A stretch of 37,232 nucleotides of DNA, from positions 1 through 37,232 of the forward strand of contig JACRCC010000023.1 in NCBI GenBank assembly GCA_016234405.1, given 5' to 3'. Under the pieces are notes generated by a model. It did not search any database. It saw only the letters and a program-made list of their open reading frames with translations, and was not told where the DNA came from. Shown here piece by piece: positions 30,718-37,232 of the stretch. The translations under genes and the position numbers were made by a program. This stretch comes from Deltaproteobacteria bacterium. Lineage in GTDB: Bacteria > Desulfobacterota > GWC2-55-46. Each line of letters starts with the position of its first letter. Position 1 is the stretch's first letter.

Positions 30718-32585
30718 TAAATAAACCCGGCCTTGTCCGTCAGGTTTTTCTGCTGCCGCCTCGACACGGACTCGATGAGTCCGGCGACGTCGAGGATGAG
30801 GATAACGGTGCCGTCTCCGGTGATGCAGGCGCCGGCGATGCCCTCGGTGCCCTTGAGATACTCGCCCATTGATTTTAAGACTATCTCTTCCTGCCCGTGA
30901 AGTTTATCCACGAGTATCCCGACGTTTTTCTCCCCTATGCCGGTTACTACGACGTACTTCCATTCCGCGGCTTGGGAGGTCTTCAAGGAGCGGCCAGAAA
31001 CGAGGTTCGAGAGGCGCACGACCGGATAGACGTTTCCCCTGATATATACAACCTCCCTGCCCTCGATGGACTTTATGTCATCCTCCGCCAACCTCAAGTT
31101 CTCCACGACCGTGGAAAGCGGTATTCCGTAGACCCCTCCGCCCGCCTCAACGGTGAGCGCTTGTATTATCGCAAGCGTCAAAGGGAGCCTGAAGACTATC
31201 TTCATGCCCTTGCCGACCTCCGAATCTACGACGATTGTGCCGTTTATGCGGGTGATGTTGGTCTTCACCACGTCCATGCCCACGCCGCGCCCTGAGATGC
31301 TGCTGACCTGCTTTGCGGTGGTAAACCCGGGTATGAAAATCAGGTTCAGGGCCTCCTTGTGGCTCATCTTTTCGGCCTCTTCTTTTGAGACAATCCCTTT
31401 CTCGACGGCGGACGTCTTGACGTATTCCGGGTCTATGCCCTTTCCGTCGTCCGAGACCGAGACTATAATGTGTCTGCCCTCCTGATACGCGCTCAGCGAG
31501 ATGACGCCCGCGCGGGGTTTACCTTTTGCGGCCCTCTCGTCCGGGGTCTCTATCCCGTGGTCAACGGCATTCCTTATGAGATGCACGAGCGGGTCTCCGA
31601 TTTCCTCGATGACGGTCTTATCCAATTCGGTCTCTTCGCCGCGCAGGATAAGGTCAACCTCTTTGTTATTTTGTCTTGCAAGGTCCCTCACCATGCGCGG
31701 AAACTTATTGAAGACCTTTGCTATGGGCTGCATCCGCATCTTCATGACGGCCAATTGGAGGTCGGTCGTAACGAGGTCGAGCTGCGCTATCGCCTCGTCG
31801 AACTGGGCGGTAAGCTCGGCCTCCGCGTTCCACTCGCCAAGTTTTCCGCCGAGCCTCATCATCCTGTTCCTTGAAAGGACGAGTTCCCCCGCGAGGTTCA
31901 AGACCGAATCGAGCCTCTCGATGTCAACCCTTATGCTCTGCTCCTTTTCTTTCGGCTGAGCCTCGTCGGTCTTTGAGCCAAGGGGCATAACGTCTGTTGA
32001 GCGGCGATGCATCGAGCTGCCGTCCGCAGGCGCGGATGACGAGGCTATAGGTATCTCGGCCCCGGTTGTAATCCGCGCGCGGCTCATCTCCTGCTCCACG
32101 AAGACCTCCACCTCGGATGCCTCGACGATTGGGCGTCCCTGCCCCTCGGCGACGGGGGGATACCCCCCCTCAACCGGCGCGCTGACGGATGCGCCGCTCA
32201 AAATCGCCTTGAGCGCGGCGATTGCCGGGGCAGTGTCTTCTTGCCTGTTGTTGCGTTCTTTTATGTTTTTAAGGAGGGTCTTTATGAGGTCTATGGCGCG
32301 AAGGAGCGAATCCATGATCCCGGGGGTCATGGTCATTTCATTTTTTCTGAGTTTATTCAGGACGTCTTCGGCCACGTGCGTTACGTCCACCATCTGTTGG
32401 AAGCCTAAAAAACCGGCCGCGCCCTTGATGGTGTGAACCGACCTGAAGATGTCGTTTAAAAGCACCGAGTCGCGCGGGTTTTTTTCAAGCCCGATGAACT
32501 TCTGGTCGAGCGACTCCAACGACTCCGAACTCTCGACGATAAAATCGCCTACAATCTCATCCATTTCATTGGAGGAAAATGTCAT
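30717..32585 (-). CDS. cheA: Chemotaxis histidine kinase CheA
   Basis: 622 residues. HPt domain 1-115 with phospho-histidine H51 in FRSVHTIKGAAGF. A low-complexity linker about 128-220 replaces the usual CheY-binding P2 domain and holds GGYPPVAEGQGR, encoded by a palindrome. Dimerisation helices about 222-290 (DSVLNLAGELVLSRNRMM). ATP-binding domain about 295-475 with HLIRNAVDHGIE, SDDGKGID and SGRGVGMDVVK. CheW-like domain about 480-610. All kinase motifs are intact. CGGAG precedes the ATG at 32583-32585. It is upstream-coupled to cheZ and downstream to cheB. Confidence 0.98.
   Translation of the reverse strand: MTFSSNEMDEIVGDFIVESSESLESLDQKFIGLEKNPRDSVLLNDIFRSVHTIKGAAGFLGFQQMVDVTHVAEDVLNKLRKNEMTMTPGIMDSLLRAIDLIKTLLKNIKERNNRQEDTAPAIAALKAILSGASVSAPVEGGYPPVAEGQGRPIVEASEVEVFVEQEMSRARITTGAEIPIASSSAPADGSSMHRRSTDVMPLGSKTDEAQPKEKEQSIRVDIERLDSVLNLAGELVLSRNRMMRLGGKLGEWNAEAELTAQFDEAIAQLDLVTTDLQLAVMKMRMQPIAKVFNKFPRMVRDLARQNNKEVDLILRGEETELDKTVIEEIGDPLVHLIRNAVDHGIETPDERAAKGKPRAGVISLSAYQEGRHIIVSVSDDGKGIDPEYVKTSAVEKGIVSKEEAEKMSHKEALNLIFIPGFTTAKQVSSISGRGVGMDVVKTNITRINGTIVVDSEVGKGMKIVFRLPLTLAIIQALTVEAGGGVYGIPLSTVVENLRLAEDDIKSIEGREVVYIRGNVYPVVRLSNLVSGRSLKTSQAAEWKYVVVTGIGEKNVGILVDKLHGQEEIVLKSMGEYLKGTEGIAGACITGDGTVILILDVAGLIESVSRRQQKNLTDKAGFI
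32154..32169. repeat. GGGGGG-ATA-CCCCCC palindrome in the CheA linker
   Basis: 6-bp arms around ATA, read in frame as part of EGGYPPVA (about residues 138-144). It lies in the linker between HPt and dimerisation domains, a place where extra residues are tolerated. Confidence 0.85.
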
Positions 32586-32621
32586 TGCCGCTCCGTTTCG
32601 TTGAATTTGCGCGCCAACGGA

Positions 32622-33224
32622 CTAAGCGCCGAGTTCCTTGAGTATCTTGTCAACCACGTCCTGATTGAGTTTCATCGGCTCGTTGGCCACCTCTTTCAAC
32701 TCGTTCAACATGGCCTTCTTGTCGCGGAGTTTTATGGTGTCGTTGAAGTCGAAGTTTATGGCAAGTTCAAGGAGTTTACTTTCGACGATGGAGAGTCCCT
32801 CGACGACCTTTTTGAGCTTCTGCCCCGTGAGGTCCTGAAAAGACAGGCTTGAAAATATTTCCATGAGGTCTTTTTTCATGCTGTTGCTTATGCCTTCGAG
32901 CTTCCCGAAGAGCGCCGCGCCTTTTTTCTTTTCCTCGGGAGAAAGCCCCGCTGCCCACTCATGAAGCGACCTTATGACGTCCTGCGCCTCCTCATGTTCC
33001 ATGAGCAGGTTTTCAAGCAGCGCAATTATGTTGTTGGCGGCGTTTTCCAGCTCGCCCGCCACGGCGGACAACTGCCGGGAGGCCTCCGGGAATTTTTCGG
33101 AGGATAGTTTTACCGTGGTCTGAAGGCTGTCAAGACCGGTGCGCGTCTTATCCACGAAGCGCACCAACACGGACAGCTCGTCTTTAATCCTTTTTAAAAC
33201 GTCATTCCAGTCTTCATTGCCCAT
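32622..33224 (-). CDS. cheZ: CheY-phosphate phosphatase CheZ
   Basis: 200 residues, long four-helix bundle with the catalytic motif SLSFQDLTGQKLKKV (glutamine corresponding to Q147 of the E. coli protein). The C-terminus NQDVVDKILKELGA matches the CheZ C-terminal helix that docks on phospho-CheY. It speeds dephosphorylation of CheY. The ATG at 33222-33224 has AAAGGAG 7 nt upstream. It sits between cheY and cheA, a proteobacterial-style arrangement. Confidence 0.93.
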   Translation of the reverse strand: MGNEDWNDVLKRIKDELSVLVRFVDKTRTGLDSLQTTVKLSSEKFPEASRQLSAVAGELENAANNIIALLENLLMEHEEAQDVIRSLHEWAAGLSPEEKKKGAALFGKLEGISNSMKKDLMEIFSSLSFQDLTGQKLKKVVEGLSIVESKLLELAINFDFNDTIKLRDKKAMLNELKEVANEPMKLNQDVVDKILKELGA

Positions 33225-33263
33225 GTTGCGTCTCCTTTCAAAAGATATCCGGTTTTTACGGTC

Positions 33264-33653
33264 TCACGCGCCCTTGAGCTTTGAGAGCACCATGTCAATC
33301 CTCTCCTTGAGGACCGCGGCGGTAAAGGGCTTTACTATATAATTATTCACGCCGGCTTGAACCGCGTTGACGACGTTGTCCTTTGCGGCCTCGGCGGTTA
33401 CCATAAGGACCGGTATCGCCTTCAAGGCGGCGTCTTGTCTTATGGCCGTGAGGAGTTCTATCCCCGACATGTTCGGCATGTTCCAGTCCGTAATGACAAA
33501 GTCAATCTTGCCGGCCCTCATCTTCTCAAGGGCGTTCTGCCCGTCCACCGCCTCCTCCACGTTCTTATAGCCTATCTCCAACAGTATGTTCTTGATGATA
33601 CGCCTCATGGTGCCAAAATCGTCTACCACTAAAAATTTCATGTTCTCGTCCAT
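33264..33653 (-). CDS. cheY: Chemotaxis response regulator CheY
   Basis: 129 residues from the ATG at 33651-33653 (GGAGGGAA ribosome binding site); the in-frame extension to 33698 lacks one. Single receiver: D11, D12, phospho-acceptor D56 ([12 protein letters not shown]), T86, K108 (YIVKPF). It is close to enterobacterial CheY ([28 protein letters not shown]-like). It lies directly upstream of cheZ, so it is the likely CheZ substrate and motor or pilus output. Confidence 0.96.
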   Translation of the reverse strand: MDENMKFLVVDDFGTMRRIIKNILLEIGYKNVEEAVDGQNALEKMRAGKIDFVITDWNMPNMSGIELLTAIRQDAALKAIPVLMVTAEAAKDNVVNAVQAGVNNYIVKPFTAAVLKERIDMVLSKLKGA

Positions 33654-33709
33654 CGTGTTCCCTCCTCTCATGGTCGCGTCTGCAATCAACGAGGCCAAAG
33701 CCTCGCCCT

Positions 33710-34072
33710 TCAGATGACCTTCTGTATTTCGTAGAGCAGTTTCTGCGGGGTAAAAGGCTTCGTGAGATACGTCGTAACGCCGGCCTCGAACCCCATCTTC
33801 TTGTCCGCCTCGCTCGCCTCGGTCGTAACCATGATTATCGGTATTTCACGGTAGGCCTCGTTCCCGCGGATGGTCTTGGACATCTCAAGCCCGTCCATCT
33901 GAGGCATATTGAGGTCGGTTACTATCAGGTCAATCTGGTTCTGGGCGAGCACCTCAAGGGCCTCGAGGCCGTTTGAGGCGCCTATTATCTTGTACCCTTT
34001 TTCCTTGACGATATACGTCAAAAGCTTTCTCGTCGTGTCGCAGTCGTCCACTATCAAAATCTTTTTTTCCAT
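33710..34072 (-). CDS. Second CheY-like response regulator
   Basis: 120 residues from the ATG at 34070-34072 (TGAGGCG upstream); the ORF is open to 34102 but that would overlap the cheR end. Single receiver with D9, D10, D53 ([12 protein letters not shown]), T83 and K104 (YLTKPF). It lacks an output domain and differs from the other CheY in the N-terminal half. In two-CheY systems one may drive output and the other act as a phosphate sink or for adaptation; which does which cannot be read. Confidence 0.93.
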   Translation of the reverse strand: MEKKILIVDDCDTTRKLLTYIVKEKGYKIIGASNGLEALEVLAQNQIDLIVTDLNMPQMDGLEMSKTIRGNEAYREIPIIMVTTEASEADKKMGFEAGVTTYLTKPFTPQKLLYEIQKVI

Positions 34073-34082
34073 CGCGCGCGCC

Positions 34083-34943
34083 TCACATTTTCTGGTAGAC
34101 AACGGATCTTTCCATGCTCACCGGCCTAAAAACCCTCGTGATGCTGTGCAGGGATTCGGAAAAACCGACCAATAGAAAGCCGCTCTTTACGAGGGAGTCG
34201 TAGAGGTGGCTTACGGCCTTTTTCTTTGATGTATCGTTGAAGTATATTAGCACATTCCTGCATAAAATGATATCCACCCCCCGGATCATCTTCGTCTCGA
34301 AGGCGTCAATGAGGTTTATCTTTTTGAACTTAACGAGTTCCGTAACCTTGGGGCTTACGGTAAAGGTCTCCCCGCCGCTGAACTGGAAGTACTTCCTCAG
34401 ATAAACCTCCGGGGTATTTCTGAGCGTATACCGGTCGTACTTTGCCGAGAGAGCGGCCCTAAGCACGTTGTCGCTTATGTCGGTGCCTATAACCTCTATG
34501 GTCCAGCCCTTCTGAGGAAGTCCTTCCTCGAGGAGCATCATCGCAAGCGTATAAGGCTCCTCCCCCGTTGAACAGGCCGCGCTCCAGACCCTGATGGTCT
34601 TGGAGCCGTTTTTAATCTTTTCCTCCAAGACGCGCGGGACGATGCCTTTTTTAAAAACGTCGAGCTGAACCGGGTCCCTGAAAAAACTCGTCTCGTTCGT
34701 TACTATCGAATTTATAAGATGCTGGTACTCCCTGTCCCTATCGGCGTCGTATGAGAGAAAATAATAATAGTCTTCGAAGGTCTTTAAATTTTTCTCATCG
34801 AGTCTGCGTAAAAGTCTGGTCTCGAGGAGATACCGCTTGTTGTCGCCGAAATAGACCCCGCTTTTGGAATATACGATATCCCTAAGAAGCTCAAAGGTCT
34901 CGCGGGAGAGTTTGGGCTTACTGTCGAGTCCCAAGGTCAGCAT
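34083..34943 (-). CDS. cheR: Chemotaxis protein methyltransferase CheR
   Basis: 286 residues. N-terminal helical domain about 10-80 (ETFELLRDIVYSKSGVYFGDN), then the SAM domain: VWSAACSTGEEPYTLAMML, VIGTDISDNVLRAA and DIILCRNVLIYF, with SFFRDP as the CheR signature. No TPR tail. It methylates receptor glutamates. Its ATG at 34941-34943 overlaps the end of the HEAT-repeat gene by 7 nt, which suggests coupled translation. Confidence 0.97.
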   Translation of the reverse strand: MLTLGLDSKPKLSRETFELLRDIVYSKSGVYFGDNKRYLLETRLLRRLDEKNLKTFEDYYYFLSYDADRDREYQHLINSIVTNETSFFRDPVQLDVFKKGIVPRVLEEKIKNGSKTIRVWSAACSTGEEPYTLAMMLLEEGLPQKGWTIEVIGTDISDNVLRAALSAKYDRYTLRNTPEVYLRKYFQFSGGETFTVSPKVTELVKFKKINLIDAFETKMIRGVDIILCRNVLIYFNDTSKKKAVSHLYDSLVKSGFLLVGFSESLHSITRVFRPVSMERSVVYQKM

Positions 34944-36856
34944 TGAAGTATCCCGATTGCGTCTCTTACCGCTCCGGATACCGCGGTATCCGGGTGGTCT
35001 GCGAACCTTTCAAGGACGGGTATGGCTCTGCTCGTGCCGGTCTTTTCAAGGGCCTTTGCGGCCGCCGCCTTTACCGGAGGCGAGTCGTTGACGAGCATCT
35101 CAAGTATTCTTTCTTCAACGTCGTTTTCCCTGAGTTCTCCCAAGAGGAGCACGGCATGGTACCTGACCCAAATATTGCCGTCGCTGAGCGCCGCTATGAG
35201 CGCCTTTTTTATCTTCTCGCCGCTCCAGCCGCCCAACGCCTTCAAGACCGAGAGTTTCACCTCGTCGTCGTCGTCTCTAAGCCCGCTTATCACCGCGTCA
35301 ACGGCCTCGGGCGCGCCGATGCGCGCCAGGGAGTTGTACGCGGCCTTTCTTACCGACGGGTCCGCGTCATGGGCTGCCTTTTTAAGGTATTGCAGCGCCT
35401 CTTCGTCTCCCACGAGCCCAAGCCCTCTGGCGCCCATCTCTCTTAACTCTGCCCTCTCGTTTGTAAGGAGTTCGTAAAAACCCTTCTTGACCATGTCCGC
35501 CGGTATGAGGGCAAGGACGTCCGTTATCTCTTCCATTACGTCCCTGTAATTCTCGACCCTCAATGCGTCGAAGAGGCTGCGCACCGCCCCCTCTCCGGCA
35601 AGCGTCGCATAAGCCCTTGCCGCCGTCTTTCTCGCGTGTCCGTCTGCGCTTTTCAACGACCCTGAGAGCACCTCGATGGAATCAATCGAACCTATGGCCT
35701 CGAGCGCCGCGACCACCTCGCGCAGCTCGTGCCTCGACACCGTTTGCATAAGCCCCTTCAAGACCGGCACCGCGTCTTCGGACTTCATCCCGCCGAGCGC
35801 CCTTACGGCCAGCCTCAGATTCCTCTCTCCTTTTTTGAGTTCTTCAAGGAGTATTACCGGTATCTTGCCGTGCCCGGCCATCGAAACCACGACATCAACG
35901 ACAAGCGCTTCCATCTCCTCGGTCATCTCTTTTTGAGCGTCCAAAAATGCAAAGACCTTTTTAAGACCCTCAGGCATCTTGAGAAGTCCCAGACCCTTGA
36001 GTCCGCTTATGCGCACGCCCTTTTCCGAATCGTCAACCGCCCTTGTGAAAAACGCGAGGTACGACGCCTTAAATCCGGCAGACGGCCTGAAAGACGACCC
36101 CGGTGAAAAGGCCTTCTCAACAAGCTCGACTATGGATGCGACGCCGACAATCTCTCCCCGAGAAAGGAGCGGTTCAAGGCGCAGGAGTATGTTCGCGGCG
36201 TCCGACGTGGAGGCTATCTTACTTACCGCGTCTATCGCGGCCTCCCTCGTGAGACCAGTATCGTTTTCTATTATCTTCAAGAGGGGTGGGAGAGCTGCGG
36301 GGTCGCACAAAGAACCGATGCTTTCAATGGCTGAAAACCTAACCCAGATTTCCGGGTCGCTAAGCGCGCCGAGAAGGGCGGGCATTGCGTTTCTTGCGCC
36401 AACCCTGCCCAGACACACGGCCACCGCGGCCCTCACGTTGGCGTTTGCGTGATTGGTAAGCGTCATGAGGACGTCAACCACGCGCTCTTCTTTCATGTTG
36501 GCGAGTATGTCAACCGCGAACTTCACGACGTCGTCGTCAGGGTCGTTGAGGAGCGTAGAGAGGACGGGCAGGGCCTCGGCGCCTATGAGCTGGATTATCT
36601 CCACGCCCATGTTTCTAATCGAGGGATCGTTTGAACGCAAAAGCGGAGAGACCGCCTCCGCAACGCGGCTCCCGCCGATGGACGTGAGGGCGTTGAGGCC
36701 GGCCTCGCGCACGCCGAGGTTCGAGTCGTAGAGCGCGTTGACGAGTTCAGGGATAAACTCCGCGTCCTTTATCTCCGAGGCCGATTCGCATGCCGCCCTT
36801 CGGGCGTCAGGGTCAACGTCCTTGAGCCTTGATATTATTGCCTGGGTTTTGTTCAT
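34937..36856 (-). CDS. HEAT-repeat protein heading the che operon
   Basis: 639 residues made almost entirely of HEAT/PBS-lyase-type helical repeats of about 31 residues (for example DSNLGVREAGLNALTSIGG, DPDDDVVKFAVDILANMKEE, DADPSVRKAAYNSLARIGA). A regular set of roughly 15-19 repeats is visible, with a less clear stretch near 250-330. No signal peptide, membrane segment or enzyme motif. Such solenoids bind proteins. Because its stop overlaps cheR, it likely has a chemotaxis-linked role, for instance array scaffolding or target recruitment; this is inference. ATG 36854-36856 has no strong ribosome binding site. Confidence 0.9.
   Translation of the reverse strand: MNKTQAIISRLKDVDPDARRAACESASEIKDAEFIPELVNALYDSNLGVREAGLNALTSIGGSRVAEAVSPLLRSNDPSIRNMGVEIIQLIGAEALPVLSTLLNDPDDDVVKFAVDILANMKEERVVDVLMTLTNHANANVRAAVAVCLGRVGARNAMPALLGALSDPEIWVRFSAIESIGSLCDPAALPPLLKIIENDTGLTREAAIDAVSKIASTSDAANILLRLEPLLSRGEIVGVASIVELVEKAFSPGSSFRPSAGFKASYLAFFTRAVDDSEKGVRISGLKGLGLLKMPEGLKKVFAFLDAQKEMTEEMEALVVDVVVSMAGHGKIPVILLEELKKGERNLRLAVRALGGMKSEDAVPVLKGLMQTVSRHELREVVAALEAIGSIDSIEVLSGSLKSADGHARKTAARAYATLAGEGAVRSLFDALRVENYRDVMEEITDVLALIPADMVKKGFYELLTNERAELREMGARGLGLVGDEEALQYLKKAAHDADPSVRKAAYNSLARIGAPEAVDAVISGLRDDDDEVKLSVLKALGGWSGEKIKKALIAALSDGNIWVRYHAVLLLGELRENDVEERILEMLVNDSPPVKAAAAKALEKTGTSRAIPVLERFADHPDTAVSGAVRDAIGILQC
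34974..34993. repeat. Perfect 20-bp palindrome near the HEAT gene 3' end
   Basis: CCGGATACCGCGGTATCCGG is its own reverse complement. It codes for HPDTAVSG in the last repeat, about 50 nt before the gene end. It contains two inverted GGATACC units, sharing the TATCC core with the G/C-tract family. Confidence 0.85.
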
Positions 36857-37232
36857 GCGGTTTTAAAAATTATTTTGACAATCGCCTGATTTTTCTTATT
36901 TTTTAACAATTTATCTGGAAAAATGCAAGGAGAAAAAAGAGGGCTTTGCGATGCCGAGTTATTTCCCTTGGGATTCCCGCGGCCGCTGCTTTTATATTAT
37001 CACAAATCCTCGATATTTTTAATCCCATTTCATCGTTCCCACGCTCCTGCGTGGGAACACATCCATGGACGCTCCGGCGTCCAGCCCTGCAAATACCGTC
37101 ACGTCCGTCAGGTCATGTTGAAGCTGAGACGCAGAGCGCCTACGGGCGGCGTTCCCACGCTGGAGCGTGGGAACGATAAGGAGTCTGCGCGATGGGACTT
37201 TTAGTATCCAAAGCAGACTCACCCGCACCTGC
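36857..37232. other. Gene-free right edge with composite repeat
   Basis: 376 nt upstream of the HEAT gene. The left part is A/T-rich and probably holds the che operon promoter, but no box pair is convincing. From about 37035 to 37174 it is a repeat element. Two or three overlapping ORFs here translate the repeat and are not accepted as genes. Confidence 0.65.
37035..37174. repeat. Composite inverted element GTTCCCACGC...GCGTGGGAAC
   Basis: A hairpin at 37035-37058 (GTTCCCACGC, TCCT, GCGTGGGAAC) and another at 37151-37174 (same arms, TGGA loop) bracket a smaller hairpin GGACGC-TCCG-GCGTCC (37067-37082) and CGCAGAGCG-type sequence. This layout resembles a repeat found in many unrelated bacterial genomes, whose spurious translation contains RRSVGT and VPTLQRGN. 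The function is unknown. Confidence 0.85.

Noticed and set aside
31153-31959. Long antisense ORFs across cheA and other che genes
   Set aside because: They are complements of strongly recognised genes, without ribosome binding sites or known domains.
37019-37228. ORF with VPTLQRGN and RRSVGT residues
   Set aside because: It translates the composite repeat; similar spurious ORFs arise wherever this element occurs.

Overview
The window reads as a chromosomal fragment of a Gram-negative bacterium, most like a deltaproteobacterial (Desulfobacterota-type) or Nitrospirota-type lineage. The evidence is a TolQ/ExbB-TolR/ExbD pair, a lipoprotein SppA, a proteobacterial-style CheZ, an AmmeMemoRadiSam B protein, HD-GYP and HDOD proteins, and a base composition that looks to be in the low-to-mid 50s % GC. 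No rRNA, tRNA, CRISPR array or transposase gene was seen, so the placement is an inference from gene content only.

Layout. 1-1200: a mercury-resistance operon on the minus strand (merR, a 71-residue Cys-rich ORF, merT, start of merP) behind a textbook MerR operator. 1394-3560: three plus-strand genes (degenerate receiver-PilZ, zinc-ribbon membrane protein, exported protein). 3577-10670: housekeeping genes on both strands: rsmE (broken by an apparent 1-nt frameshift), cobQ, a HAD phosphatase, a thioredoxin-like protein, ammeB, a nucleotidyltransferase plus small-partner module, and gltX. 10720-13521: a small exported protein and a dCache chemoreceptor on opposite strands, with a good promoter for each between them. 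13594-19865: sppA, two small ribbon-helix-helix-type proteins, a LOG-family protein, guaB-guaA and ppx. 19862-21464: a gamma-carbonic anhydrase-exbB-exbD operon running into ppx. 21876-36856: tilS, then a long minus-strand sensory block. In transcription order that block is HEAT-repeat protein, cheR, cheY, cheY, cheZ, cheA, cheB, cheW, a PilJ-like chemoreceptor, an HDOD protein, a lone receiver protein and a receiver-GAF-HD-GYP phosphodiesterase.

How it fits together. The che block encodes a complete adaptation and phosphorelay set (CheR/CheB, CheA/CheW, two CheYs, CheZ). It has no flagellar genes nearby, a PilJ-like receptor, and downstream proteins that point to cyclic-di-GMP turnover. The HEAT-repeat gene overlaps cheR and is the least explained member.

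The least ordinary feature is the repeat load. At least five families are visible: (i) short G-tract/C-tract palindromes (G3-6, TAT or ATA, C3-6), several of them inside reading frames; (ii) arrays of 9-12 bp units related to CGTGAACCGTGA or CGGTTATCGG, placed at 3' ends of genes and filling three convergent junctions; (iii) a MITE-like element with imperfect inverted ends (two copies, perhaps a third fragment); (iv) palindromes around CTGAGCT; (v) a composite GTTCCCACGC/GCGTGGGAAC element at the right edge. Positions and motifs come from direct reading. Statements about families are from general knowledge, and nothing was searched against a database.
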